Shown piece after piece: positions 9,396-17,439 of a stretch of DNA of 64,000 bases (its first letter is position 1; each line of letters opens with the position of its first letter). The notes under the pieces were generated by a model. That model was not told where the DNA came from. It made no database searches and saw only the letters and a program-made list of their open reading frames with translations. The position numbers and the translations under genes are program-made. The DNA is from Psychrobacter alimentarius (GTDB lineage: Bacteria > Pseudomonadota > Gammaproteobacteria > Pseudomonadales > Moraxellaceae). The stretch lies in assembly GCF_001606025.1 (NCBI RefSeq), contig NZ_CP014945.1, positions 1,364,001 to 1,428,000 of the forward strand, read 5' to 3'.

Positions 9396-9430
9396 AATAA
9401 AAAAGGGCGTATCAAATCAATGATAAGCCC
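9396..9430 (-). terminator. Terminator of the entericidin-like gene
   Basis: GGGC-G-TATC (9405-9413) pairs with GATA-A-GCCC (9422-9430), one internal mismatch; on the minus strand it is followed by a TTTTTTATT tract (9404-9396). Lies between convergent hemW and the small lipoprotein gene. Confidence 0.6.
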
Positions 9431-9455
9431 TCTAGAACATCTAAGTAGTTAACAC

Positions 9456-9596
9456 TTAGATTTTGTTTTGTACTTCTTGTGCACTACCAGATACAGCACT
9501 GCCAGCACTTGATACGTCTTGGCCTAAACCTTTAAAAGTGTTACAACCAGTTAGAACAAACATAGCAGCTAAAGATGCGATAATTACTTTTTTCAT
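9456..9596 (-). CDS. Entericidin-like small lipoprotein (46 aa)
   Basis: Starts MKKVIIASLAAMFVLTGC: an 18-residue lipoprotein signal with lipobox LTGC and lipidated Cys18, then NTFKGLGQDVSSAGSAVSGSAQ, the Gly/Ala/Ser-rich amphipathic pattern (N-T-xx-G-x-GxDV) of the EcnA/EcnB entericidin family. Mature chain is only ~29 residues. GAGGA lies 7 bases before the ATG. In E. coli, EcnA/EcnB were described as an antidote/toxin pair; here there is a single copy, so a stress or envelope role is more likely than a two-gene system. A nested inverted repeat lies in its leader (9634-9665). Confidence 0.85.
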   Translation of the reverse strand: MKKVIIASLAAMFVLTGCNTFKGLGQDVSSAGSAVSGSAQEVQNKI

Positions 9597-9633
9597 AATA
9601 GTATCCTCAAAAATGGGTTTTTATAAATAATCA

Positions 9634-9665
9634 CAGTGACCTAAGCAGGTGCTTAAACTTCACTG
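9634..9665 (-). promoter_or_regulatory. Nested inverted repeat in the leader of the entericidin-like gene
   Basis: CAGTGA (9634-9639) and TCACTG (9660-9665) enclose TAAGCA (9642-9647) and TGCTTA (9650-9655); both pairs are perfect and share one axis, giving a 12-bp two-part stem with a small internal loop and a 2-base centre. It lies 38-69 bases upstream of the ATG. Could be an operator dyad or an mRNA hairpin. Confidence 0.5.
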
Positions 9666-9847
9666 AGGGGGTAATGAATAAAATGATAATGTATAAATAT
9701 TATCTCGCTATCCGTTACCGACATAATAGTGAAAGTTAAAAACGCTGCACAGTATCAAAATGTAATTATCGCTAGTAAACTGTAACTTTTCATTACACAC
9801 CATATATAAGGCAAACAACAGTTTGCTTTGATTACTTGAGGAGTATT

Positions 9848-10408
9848 ATGACCATCCATATCGTGCTGGTAGCACCTAAGATGCCTAGCAATACAGGCAA
9901 TATTATTCGCTTGTGTGCGAATACAGGCGCGCAGCTACATTTGGTGAGACCTTTAGGGTTCGAGCTTGATGATAAAAAACTGCGCCGTGCCGGTCTGGAC
10001 TATCATGAGTATGCGCATTTGCAAGTACACGATGATTGGATAATGGCAAGACAGGCATTGCAAGCTGCAGACTGTCGAACGATTACCGCGCTAACCACCA
10101 AGCTTAGTAAGCCTTTTTATGACTATGATTTTAGCGGACAGCGAGGCACTGAAGAAGTAGAAAACCACTCAATGCCTAATATCGCTCTGGTGTTTGGGTC
10201 TGAAACCGCAGGATTGGCTGACGATATTCGTGAAGACATCGGCGCAGACAATTGGCTGAGATTACCGATGCTTGCTGATTCACGCAGTTTGAATTTGTCT
10301 AATAGCGTGGCAATATGCTTGTATGAAATATGGCGTCAGCAAGGCTTCTCTGGTGACGAGGGGCGCAGTATTGGCTATGAGACATTGACTGTCTATGATC
10401 CAAAATAA
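9848..10408 (+). CDS. trmL: tRNA (cytidine/uridine-34-2'-O)-methyltransferase
   Basis: SPOUT methyltransferase that 2'-O-methylates the wobble base of tRNA-Leu isoacceptors. Starts at the ATG at 9848 with GAGGAG 5-6 bases upstream; a TTG 12 bases earlier overlaps that site and is rejected. 186 aa against ~157 in E. coli, the extra being a loop around residues 75-110 and a short tail. Seen: PKMPSNTGNIIRLCANTG, the DDKKLRRAGLDYHEY motif, ALTTK, FGSETAGL and the knot motif RLPMLADSRSLNLSNSVAICLYE. Single gene, convergent with tusDCBE. Confidence 0.93.
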   Translation: MTIHIVLVAPKMPSNTGNIIRLCANTGAQLHLVRPLGFELDDKKLRRAGLDYHEYAHLQVHDDWIMARQALQAADCRTITALTTKLSKPFYDYDFSGQRGTEEVENHSMPNIALVFGSETAGLADDIREDIGADNWLRLPMLADSRSLNLSNSVAICLYEIWRQQGFSGDEGRSIGYETLTVYDPK

Positions 10409-10477
10409 TGCTCTGTTGATTGGCTAATCAAATATCATGCCCTATATCTATAGACACGTATAACAATGACTAATACC

Positions 10478-10822
10478 TTATAAACAGTTTGGCGGCTTGG
10501 GTAGACCAGCTAAGCGATTGACATGGCGAGCAACCAACCCTGTATTGAATAACTGCTGAAGCTTTTGGTTGCTAATGTCATGGGTTGGCAGCGTTTTTTG
10601 TAGCCATTTAATGAGCGGGCGTGTGGCGGGTGCATGATTGAACTTATCAAAAAACGCTCGTACCTGTTGTAAGATTTGCAAATGCTCAGTCTCTAACACC
10701 ACATCTAAGGTATTAGCGAGTTGCTGCGCAATAGCAGGTGTCCAAATACTATGGTCACATAAATGACCGTCCTGATCCAATGCCACGGTACTCAAGTCGT
10801 GAATCATATTGTCGTTATTCAT
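10478..10822 (-). CDS. tusE: Sulfur acceptor protein TusE (DsrC family)
   Basis: Last protein of the Tus relay: takes persulfide sulfur from TusBCD and hands it to MnmA for 2-thiouridine at tRNA wobble position 34. 114 aa, usual size ~110. The C-terminus reads GLPKPPNCL, with the conserved penultimate cysteine (Cys113) that carries the sulfur; the second cysteine of true DsrC is absent, which favours TusE over a dissimilatory sulfite reductase role. Its ATG overlaps the tusB stop by 4 bases, so translation is probably coupled. Confidence 0.9.
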   Translation of the reverse strand: MNNDNMIHDLSTVALDQDGHLCDHSIWTPAIAQQLANTLDVVLETEHLQILQQVRAFFDKFNHAPATRPLIKWLQKTLPTHDISNQKLQQLFNTGLVARHVNRLAGLPKPPNCL

Positions 10823-11148
10823 AAGGTAATCGTCACCACTTTCTCGAATTGACTGTCTTGGGTTAAATTAACCCAGTCTAGATCTGTTAATAAACCATTT
10901 AGTTTGGCATCTAGATTGAGCTTAGCGCTGGTATTGGTGGTTAGCTGAGCCACATCATCTGCTAGTGCATAGATGCCAGCAATACCCTGTATTTCGCTCT
11001 CTTCTAAATGGGCATTAAACCAATCGATAAAAGCGATGGTTGAGCCGAGCAGTATCACACTGTCACCTGAGCGCCATGTGCGTGCCATCTCTTCGGTAGC
11101 GTGACTAAGCGTATCCATTGTACTGTGTAACTGATATAAGGTTGCCAT
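10819..11148 (-). CDS. tusB: Sulfurtransferase complex subunit TusB (DsrH family)
   Basis: 109 aa, a little longer than E. coli TusB (95). The sequence is poorly conserved apart from the start ATLYQLHST and the strand GDSVILLGSTIAF, so the call rests mainly on position: third of the four-gene order tusD-tusC-tusB-tusE, overlapping tusE by 4 bases. TusB forms the (TusBCD)2 heterohexamer with TusC and TusD and interacts with TusE. Confidence 0.8.
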   Translation of the reverse strand: MATLYQLHSTMDTLSHATEEMARTWRSGDSVILLGSTIAFIDWFNAHLEESEIQGIAGIYALADDVAQLTTNTSAKLNLDAKLNGLLTDLDWVNLTQDSQFEKVVTITL

Positions 11149-11224
11149 AAGTATGTCCAGCTGTTGTTATTTTAATATTAGGCGTTGGGTCAAATAGTGA
11201 TCTATTTGGTGATATTACTTGTCA

Positions 11225-11548
11225 TCAAAATCGCAATATCTGCTCAAAATCTTGAGTGTTCACCACTTCTGGTATCAATGTTAATTGAGAGGCCAAATCT
11301 GCTGGTATCATGCCCGTCACCCAACCACTAAAGACATCATCAGGGAGCCATGCGGCTGGCATATCATATAGATCAAGCGACTGAATCATGCCATGCAAAC
11401 GTGATTCAGGCTGCATCAATAGGCCAAAGACGGGCGCATCCAAATAAAGCTGCACCTCATGGCCAAAAGTTGCTAGGGTTAGCGCAAGCGCACAGCCTTC
11501 ATAACTGGCCATCTCAGTCGCCGTATGTAGCTGAATTAATAATTTCAT
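11225..11548 (-). CDS. tusC: Sulfurtransferase complex subunit TusC (DsrF family)
   Basis: 107 aa, similar to E. coli TusC (119). Contains the DsrE/F-type fold pattern with EGCALALTLATFGHEVQLYLD near the N-terminus and a glycine/proline-rich loop. No catalytic cysteine is expected in TusC; the only Cys is in EGCAL. Structural subunit of TusBCD in the tRNA 2-thiolation relay. Lies 72 bases after tusD and 76 before tusB. Confidence 0.85.
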   Translation of the reverse strand: MKLLIQLHTATEMASYEGCALALTLATFGHEVQLYLDAPVFGLLMQPESRLHGMIQSLDLYDMPAAWLPDDVFSGWVTGMIPADLASQLTLIPEVVNTQDFEQILRF

Positions 11549-11620
11549 GATTACTTCCTAATCTGTGTAGTCACTGACTGGCCTTTATCTAAGGCTGCTT
11601 TTTGCTAAAGCTGCACTTTA

Positions 11621-12070
11621 TCAAAACTGCATCAGCGTATTGTTTTCTTGCATCATCATGGCGAGCTCGCTAAGTCCAACTAAGGCAAAACCTGCGGCAA
11701 GGTTGTCGCTATCAAGCTGATGACGTGCGCTGTTATCAGCATCAGTGATACCGCGACTGAGGGCAGTACTGACACAAACGGGTAGCGATAATTCATATTG
11801 CTCAGCGAGATTTTGCCACTCTTTGGTCAAATTGATTTGGTCAGCAGACTGCCAACGTAAACGATTTGCAATATGAGCAGCATCTCCATAAAAAAAGATA
11901 TTTAACGACGCTTTTTTTATTTTGGAGTGGTCGCTGTCATTGTGCTGCTCGTCTGCAGCAACTGCATTTTTAGCGTTTTGAAGATAGGCACGTGCATAAC
12001 GCAGCGCTAGCTTGGCAAGCGGGTGGCTTGGGTCGGCAGTAATGAGGAGTAAGGGCGTAGTGGTGGTCAT
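11621..12070 (-). CDS. tusD: Sulfurtransferase complex subunit TusD (DsrE family)
   Basis: Sulfur-carrying subunit of TusBCD. Started at the ATG at 12070 (MTTTTPLLLITADPSHP), which fits the family; an ATG six codons upstream has no better ribosome site. 149 aa against 128 in E. coli, with about 15 extra residues around 38-55. The active cysteine is in LPVCVSTALSRGI, aligning with LNICVAAALRRG around Cys78 of E. coli TusD. First gene of tusDCBE; divergent from glnE across ~210 bases. Confidence 0.88.
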   Translation of the reverse strand: MTTTTPLLLITADPSHPLAKLALRYARAYLQNAKNAVAADEQHNDSDHSKIKKASLNIFFYGDAAHIANRLRWQSADQINLTKEWQNLAEQYELSLPVCVSTALSRGITDADNSARHQLDSDNLAAGFALVGLSELAMMMQENNTLMQF

Positions 12071-12284
12071 AGAATTTTTATCAATCATCTGTGCTAAAGT
12101 TGTTTATGCTACCATAAAGCCACTCAAAGCAACTAGGCGCACTGCCATGAAATGTGGTTTTATATCCCACAGTTATTATTAAGTGCTGTTATTGGATACA
12201 GTGACTGCTTCGTAAGAAAAAACAATAAACTTATGCGCGAGCTTCACGTAGTCTTATCACTCTATGCAAGGAGTTTATGTCCCT

Positions 12285-15164
12285 ATGTTACCTGCTATGC
12301 CTTCACCTATGAACAATACGACAGATTGTCAGCCGACAGCGGCGCAGCTACAAACATTGCAAACGGCAAGTAGCTTTGCTTATCAGATTTGGGAGAGCCG
12401 GACGGTCTCGTGTCAAACGTTTTTACGTAGCTATCCTCTAGACCAGACTTTAACGCGCCAGCAAATTGATGATCTGATTCAAGACTATACGTTGGATGAG
12501 AACTATCAATTGGTTGATGAAGCAAAGGTAATGAGCGGCTTACGACACTTGCGTACACTGCTGATGATGCGCTGGATTTGGCAAGATGCCTTACAAGTGA
12601 TTGCGCTTGAGCAATTGACCGATGAGCTGTCTGAATTTGCTGATGGTTGTATCTCGTTTGCTAAGGACTATACGTATCGTCATTTGGTTAAACAATACGG
12701 TGAGCCAACCTTTATTAACGCTCAAGGCAATGTGCAAATTGATGATATGGCAATCATGGCGATGGGTAAACTGGGTGCTCATGAACTTAATTTATCGAGT
12801 GATATTGATCTCATCTTCGTTCATCAGGCTCGCGGAGAAACCAACGGCAACAAGGCAAATGGCACACGAAGTATAGACAACAAGCGTTTTATGACGCGAC
12901 TCGGTCAAGGCATTATCAAACTATTGGACAATAAAACGGCTGATGGTTTTGCTTTTCGAGTCGACATGCGTTTGCGTCCATGGGGTGATGGTAGTGATTT
13001 GGCCATCCATTTATCGGCGCTACAAAAATATTTCTCTTTGCATGGACGTGCGTGGGAGCGTTTTGCGTGGTTAAAAGCCCGAGTAGTAGGCCACATAGAC
13101 CAGCCATTCTATGATGAATTACAAGCGCTCATCAAACCATTCGTCTTTCGCTACTATGTCGATTATAGTGCGTTCTCAGCGCTTCGAGAGATGAAGTCAC
13201 TCATTCAGAACCAAGTGGCTCAGCGTGAGGACTTGGATAATATCAAACTTGGTGCAGGCGGTATCAGAGATATTGAGTTTATTGTACAGGCCTTTCAGCT
13301 AATTTATGGAGGTAGGCATCCGCAATTACAGATCAAGTCTTGCTTAGAAGCGATGCAAGTATTGTGTGAACTTAGATATTTAGAAACATCAACATATGAG
13401 CAGTTGCAAGCGGCTTATCGGTTTTTGCGCCGGCTTGAGCATGGTATTCAGGCCATCAATGATCAGCAAACTCAGCGTTTACCACATGATCCAAAATGGC
13501 AGCATAACCTTGCGATCACCCTTGGATTTGATAACTGGGAAGCACTGCTGAGCACTCTCAATCAGCATCGAAACAATGTCAATGTGCCATTTGAGCGCAT
13601 GGTGACTGAACGCCAAGTCCCCACTCAAGAAGAAACGGATATCGGACCGGAGCGGCTGGACAAACAGATTGCGCGTTTATATCAAGTCCTGACAGAAGAT
13701 AATGGTAAGTTGCTACAGGATTTTTGGCAGTCAAAAATGGTTGCCAACTTAAGCGAGGAAGCTCGTGAGCGCTTGGATGATGCATATCCTGTTATTGTAC
13801 ATGCGCTACTCGCGCACCAAGAGCAGCAGCAACTGGCGAATACTGCTTTACCTCGCCTTATCGCCTTGCTTGAAGCGATCTGTCGCCGTTCTATATATTT
13901 GGTCATGATCGCAGAAAACCCGAATGCAACGGTTGAGTTGATTCCGATGTTATCAGCCAGTCCGTGGATTGCAAAAGAGCTGGCACAGTATCCGGTACTT
14001 CTAGATAGCTTCTTACAGCAGCGCTATCGTCACTTGCCTGACAAGCTTGAATTACGTGATATTTTGCGTCAACAGTTGTTGCGGGTTGAGCCTAATGATG
14101 AAGAAGAATTACTGAGTGTCCTAAGACTGTTCAAAAAGAACCAAGTATTGGCCGTGGCGGCCAGCGATGTGTTGGCTGAGCGTCCAATCATGAAAGTGTC
14201 GGACTCTCTGACTTATATTGCAGAAGTAGTGTTAGAGGCTGCACTTGAGCGGGCCTTTGCCGAGCTTGTGAAGCGTTATGGTTATCCTATTGGTCAAGAT
14301 GGTGATCCAGTTACAGAGGCAGATTGCGGCTTTGCCATCATCGGCTATGGTAAACTTGGCGGGCTAGAGTTGTCCTATGCTTCAGACTTGGATTTGGTGT
14401 TCTTGCATAAAATAAAAGAGCAGGGTATGACTACCGGTGAGAAATCGGTGAGTGGCATGAAATTCGCTGCACGTTTGGTACAAAAATTGATGAATTATCT
14501 CAATACTCAAACGCGAGATGGCCGCGCTTATGAGATTGATATGCGTTTACGTCCTTCAGGCAACGCAGGTATGATGGTAGTATCCTGCCATGCTTTTGAA
14601 ACCTATCAGTTTGAAAAAGCATGGTCGTGGGAGCATCAAGCTTTGGTTCGTGCACGCGCAATTTGTGGTGATAGGCGAGTAACAGCACAGTTCTGTGATA
14701 TTCGTCGAGATGTGTTGGCATTACCACGGACAATAGAACAAGTACGTTCTGAAGTCACCAGTATGCGTATAAAAATGCAAAAACATTTGGGTACGAGCCA
14801 ATGGCAACAACAAGCGGGCAAGTTCCATCTTAAACAAGATGCGGGTGGCATAGTCGATATTGAGTTCTTAGCACAATTCGCTGTGCTGGCTTATTCGCAC
14901 GAGTATCCAAGTTTGACTAAGTGGAGTGATAATGTCCGTATTTTCGAGGAAGTGGGGTCGTTAGGTATTTGGGAGCAGCGTGTTTGTCAGGATCTGACGG
15001 ATGCCTATCTCAGAATTCGTGCGGCCACTCATCAGTTAGCGTTGTCAGAGCAGTCGTTATTGGTCGATGAGTCATTATGGAAAGAGACGCGTGCACTTTT
15101 GCAAGCGCAATGGCAGCATTTGATGGGTGTCAATTTGACAGACACAACCTTACCAACATCTTGA
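12285..15164 (+). CDS. glnE: Bifunctional glutamine synthetase adenylyltransferase/adenylyl-removing enzyme
   Basis: Adds and removes AMP on glutamine synthetase in response to PII, controlling nitrogen assimilation. 959 aa from the ATG at 12285 (AAGGAG 10 bases upstream); the ATG at 12264 lies before that site. Two nucleotidyltransferase-like domains are clear: the de-adenylylating one around 160-180 (MGKLGAHELNLSSDIDLIF) and the adenylylating one around 685-705 (YGKLGGLELSYASDLDLVF), each followed by a DMRLRP motif and a helical GlnE region (GAGGIRDIEF; DAGGIVDIEF). Size matches E. coli GlnE (946). No terminator is obvious after it. Confidence 0.96.
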   Translation: MLPAMPSPMNNTTDCQPTAAQLQTLQTASSFAYQIWESRTVSCQTFLRSYPLDQTLTRQQIDDLIQDYTLDENYQLVDEAKVMSGLRHLRTLLMMRWIWQDALQVIALEQLTDELSEFADGCISFAKDYTYRHLVKQYGEPTFINAQGNVQIDDMAIMAMGKLGAHELNLSSDIDLIFVHQARGETNGNKANGTRSIDNKRFMTRLGQGIIKLLDNKTADGFAFRVDMRLRPWGDGSDLAIHLSALQKYFSLHGRAWERFAWLKARVVGHIDQPFYDELQALIKPFVFRYYVDYSAFSALREMKSLIQNQVAQREDLDNIKLGAGGIRDIEFIVQAFQLIYGGRHPQLQIKSCLEAMQVLCELRYLETSTYEQLQAAYRFLRRLEHGIQAINDQQTQRLPHDPKWQHNLAITLGFDNWEALLSTLNQHRNNVNVPFERMVTERQVPTQEETDIGPERLDKQIARLYQVLTEDNGKLLQDFWQSKMVANLSEEARERLDDAYPVIVHALLAHQEQQQLANTALPRLIALLEAICRRSIYLVMIAENPNATVELIPMLSASPWIAKELAQYPVLLDSFLQQRYRHLPDKLELRDILRQQLLRVEPNDEEELLSVLRLFKKNQVLAVAASDVLAERPIMKVSDSLTYIAEVVLEAALERAFAELVKRYGYPIGQDGDPVTEADCGFAIIGYGKLGGLELSYASDLDLVFLHKIKEQGMTTGEKSVSGMKFAARLVQKLMNYLNTQTRDGRAYEIDMRLRPSGNAGMMVVSCHAFETYQFEKAWSWEHQALVRARAICGDRRVTAQFCDIRRDVLALPRTIEQVRSEVTSMRIKMQKHLGTSQWQQQAGKFHLKQDAGGIVDIEFLAQFAVLAYSHEYPSLTKWSDNVRIFEEVGSLGIWEQRVCQDLTDAYLRIRAATHQLALSEQSLLVDESLWKETRALLQAQWQHLMGVNLTDTTLPTS

Positions 15165-15172
15165 GGGAGTCT

Positions 15173-15232
15173 ATAACCATAAAGCTAATAACTATAAAAC
15201 CAATAACCATAAAATCAGTAACGATAAATAAT
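15173..15232. repeat. Four tandem 15-base repeats downstream of glnE
   Basis: Four consecutive degenerate copies, consensus ATAACCATAAAACCA, starting at 15173, 15188, 15203 and 15218; the last two drift. The array begins 9 bases after the glnE stop and is A/T-rich with no hairpin capacity. The multiple-of-three unit keeps an open frame (ITIKx repeated), but nothing supports translation. Confidence 0.75.
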
Positions 15233-15280
15233 ATGAAAATAGTATGTAAACCAAAAGATTTCATTTGCTCGTACTGCCAA

Positions 15281-15289
15281 TGATATAAT
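15281..15289 (+). promoter_or_regulatory. Candidate extended -10 promoter upstream of ilvE
   Basis: TGATATAAT is a perfect extended -10 (TGnTATAAT), with no convincing -35 at 17 bases. It lies ~160 bases before the ilvE ATG. Confidence 0.4.
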
Positions 15290-15383
15290 CGGCTTCACAT
15301 CATAATTTCACCATCAGTATAGATTCATAATGAAATTGTATTTTTAACCATAAAATGTGATACGGCGGTGTTATTATATGATG

Positions 15384-15414
15384 TTGACACATACTGTTGA
15401 ATAAAACCTATCTA
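15384..15414 (+). promoter_or_regulatory. Candidate sigma-70 promoter close to ilvE
   Basis: Perfect -35 TTGACA at 15384-15389 with TATCTA at 15409-15414 (spacer 19, long). Would give a leader of ~30 bases. Alternative or additional to the site at 15281. Confidence 0.4.
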
Positions 15415-15451
15415 AAAAGTTAGACGTTAGCGCTAGCATAAGGACTATAAA

Positions 15452-16381
15452 ATGAATATGGCAACACAAGACGGTAAGCTTTGGATGAATGGCACGATGC
15501 TCGAACAGCCAGATGCTAAAGTTCATGTACTGACGCACAGCTTGCATTATGGCATGGCTGTGTTTGAAGGGGTACGCGCTTACCAAACAGCCGATAACCG
15601 CACTGCTATTTTTCGCCTAAAAGATCATACTGAGCGCTTATTAGGCTCAGCGAAAATATTCCAAATGGATGTGCCTTTTGACGCGGCAACACTTGAGCAA
15701 GCACAAAAAGATGTGGTCAAACAAAACAACTTAGCAGAAGCGTACATCCGTCCTTTGATTTGGGTAGGCGCAGAAAAGCTAGGTATCTCATCTCGTGAAA
15801 ACAGTATCAATGCGATGGTTGCTGCTTGGCATTGGGGTGCTTATTTAGGAGATGAGGGTATCAAAAATGGTATCCGCGTAAAAACCTCTTCTTACACGCA
15901 TCATATGCCTAACGTCACCATGTGCAAAGCAAAAGCATCTAGCAACTATCCTGTGTCTATCTTGGCAAACCAAGAAGTCACTCGTAATGGTTATGACGAA
16001 GCGATCTTAATGGATCCACAAGGTTTTGTATGCCAAGGCGCTGGCGAAAACTTATTCTTAGTTAAAGACGGTGTCCTACATACCCCAGACCTATCTGGTG
16101 GTGCATTAGACGGCATTACTCGTCGTACTATTCTTCAGTTCGCAGCGGATTTAGACATCAAAGTTGTTGAGCGCCGTATCACTCGTGATGAGTTTTATTT
16201 AGCGGATGAAATCTTTATGACAGGTACCGCTGCTGAAGTGACGCCTATTCGTGAATATGATGATCGTACTATCGGTAATGGTGGTCGTGGCGAGTTGACC
16301 GAAAAACTACAGACGTTATATTTTGATGCTGTGCATGGTCGCAATGAAAAATATATGGATTGGTTAAGCTTCATCGACTAA
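15452..16381 (+). CDS. ilvE: Branched-chain amino acid aminotransferase
   Basis: PLP enzyme (fold type IV) for the last step of valine, isoleucine and leucine synthesis. 309 aa, identical in length to E. coli IlvE. AAGGAC lies 6 bases before the ATG. Seen: HSLHYGMAVFEGVRAY near the N-terminus, FRLKDHTERLLGSAKI, the PLP lysine in CKAKASSNYP (about Lys161), QGAGENLFLVKDG, and EIFMTGTAAEVTPI. It marks the left border of the glycan locus, as in Acinetobacter, where the LOS outer-core locus lies between ilvE and aspS. Confidence 0.96.
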   Translation: MNMATQDGKLWMNGTMLEQPDAKVHVLTHSLHYGMAVFEGVRAYQTADNRTAIFRLKDHTERLLGSAKIFQMDVPFDAATLEQAQKDVVKQNNLAEAYIRPLIWVGAEKLGISSRENSINAMVAAWHWGAYLGDEGIKNGIRVKTSSYTHHMPNVTMCKAKASSNYPVSILANQEVTRNGYDEAILMDPQGFVCQGAGENLFLVKDGVLHTPDLSGGALDGITRRTILQFAADLDIKVVERRITRDEFYLADEIFMTGTAAEVTPIREYDDRTIGNGGRGELTEKLQTLYFDAVHGRNEKYMDWLSFID

Positions 16382-16404
16382 AAGCCATATTATTTAAACC
16401 TATC

Positions 16405-16436
16405 AAAAAAGCTGAGCGTAATCGTTCAGCTTTTTT
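16405..16436 (+). terminator. Terminator of ilvE
   Basis: AAAAAAGCTGAGCG (16405-16418) pairs with CGTTCAGCTTTTTT (16423-16436) around a TAAT loop, with one G.U pair and a T-run, 23 bases after the ilvE stop. Confidence 0.88.
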
Positions 16437-16485
16437 ATGCTAATATATTTGTCATATTTATCCATAAGATTAAAGTGAGCAGTCA

Positions 16486-17322
16486 ATGCCAATAGATTCT
16501 AGTACAGCAGATAATAATAATATCAAACAAATTATTTGTATTAAATGGGGTACAAAGTACGGCGCTGATTATGCCAATAAATTATATGGCATGGTCTCTC
16601 GTAACATCACACCACCGTTTCGTTTTGTCTGTTTTACAGATGATACGACTGATGTGCGTCCAGAAATCGAATGTCAAGAATTGCCACCACTAGATGTCAC
16701 TATGCCGACCAATACCCTTGGTAAGTGGCCGAAATCTCGCTTGTGGGGTGAGAAACTGGGTGATTTGACAGGTACAGTGCTGTTTGTAGATTTGGATGTG
16801 ATTATAGTAGATAGTCTCGATCCTTTCTTTGAATATGGCGAGCCAGATGACGTTATTTTGTCTTATAACCCAAGTAATCCATTAGAACGTTTGGGTCAGA
16901 CGTCTTGCTTTAGATTTAAAATAGGGTCACTTGTCTCATTACAAGAAAAATTCAAAGCCGATCCCCAAGGTGTCGCTGATGAATATCGTTTTGAGCAGCG
17001 CTTTGTTACCCGTAACGCGCCAGGTGGCGTCAAGCTGTTTCCAAAGGCGTGGGTTGCTCATTTTAGACGCAAATGTCGTCAGCCATTCCCGCTTAACTAT
17101 ATTAAGGAACCAAAAATTCCTAAAGGCGCTCGCATCGTCATTTTCCCTGGTGATTTGTATCCGACGCATGCTATTGAAGGCAGATATAACAAAAACGCTG
17201 CTAACAATGCCAAAGATCATTTGAAGAGACTCACTGAGCCTAAAAACTTAAAAAGACCGCTCCGTCATCTGCGTCACTTTATTTTGCCAGTTGGGTGGAT
17301 AGAAAAATATTGGAAAGAATAA
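16486..17322 (+). CDS. GT8-like glycosyltransferase A (LOS/surface glycan)
   Basis: 278 aa, no signal or membrane segment. The N-terminus reads QIICIKWGTKYGADYANKLY, followed by a DxD-type metal/nucleotide-sugar motif at 102-104 (VLFVDLDVIIVD), as in GT-A fold enzymes; the C-terminal part has GARIVIFPGDLYPTHAI, comparable to the HG motif region of GT8 relatives, and ends with GWIEKYWKE. It has a paralogue at 27159-27959 (shared CxKWGxKYGxxYxNxLYxMVSR, LDxDxVIVD and xxWxxxYW ends). Sugar donor and acceptor cannot be predicted. Ribosome site is weak. Confidence 0.75.
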   Translation: MPIDSSTADNNNIKQIICIKWGTKYGADYANKLYGMVSRNITPPFRFVCFTDDTTDVRPEIECQELPPLDVTMPTNTLGKWPKSRLWGEKLGDLTGTVLFVDLDVIIVDSLDPFFEYGEPDDVILSYNPSNPLERLGQTSCFRFKIGSLVSLQEKFKADPQGVADEYRFEQRFVTRNAPGGVKLFPKAWVAHFRRKCRQPFPLNYIKEPKIPKGARIVIFPGDLYPTHAIEGRYNKNAANNAKDHLKRLTEPKNLKRPLRHLRHFILPVGWIEKYWKE

Positions 17323-17362
17323 GCTCAATGTGATTTTAACGAATTTCATGTTAAAAAATCAG

Positions 17363-17416
17363 TACTTAAGCCTTATCACATTTAAGTATCATCACATAGG
17401 TATAAGGCTTAGAGTA
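17363..17416 (+). promoter_or_regulatory. Leader with two mutually exclusive hairpins before GT8-like gene B
   Basis: Structure 1: TACT+TAAGCCTTAT (17363-17376) pairs with ATAAGGCTTA+AGTA (17402-17416, one bulged G), 14 bp. Structure 2: TACTTAA (17363-17369) pairs with TTAAGTA (17382-17388), using the same 5' arm. The element ends 23 bases before the ATG at 17440. It has no U-run, so it is not a plain terminator of the preceding gene. The switch idea is inference. Confidence 0.5.
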
Positions 17417-17439
17417 TTTATCAGTCAACGGATGTAATT

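Noticed and set aside
12152..12373. Small frame overlapping the glnE start
   Set aside because: No ribosome site and overlaps conserved glnE in a different frame.
15173..15232. 15-base repeats considered as a CRISPR or as coding ITIKx repeats
   Set aside because: Units are contiguous without spacers, so not CRISPR; no start with ribosome site supports a protein.
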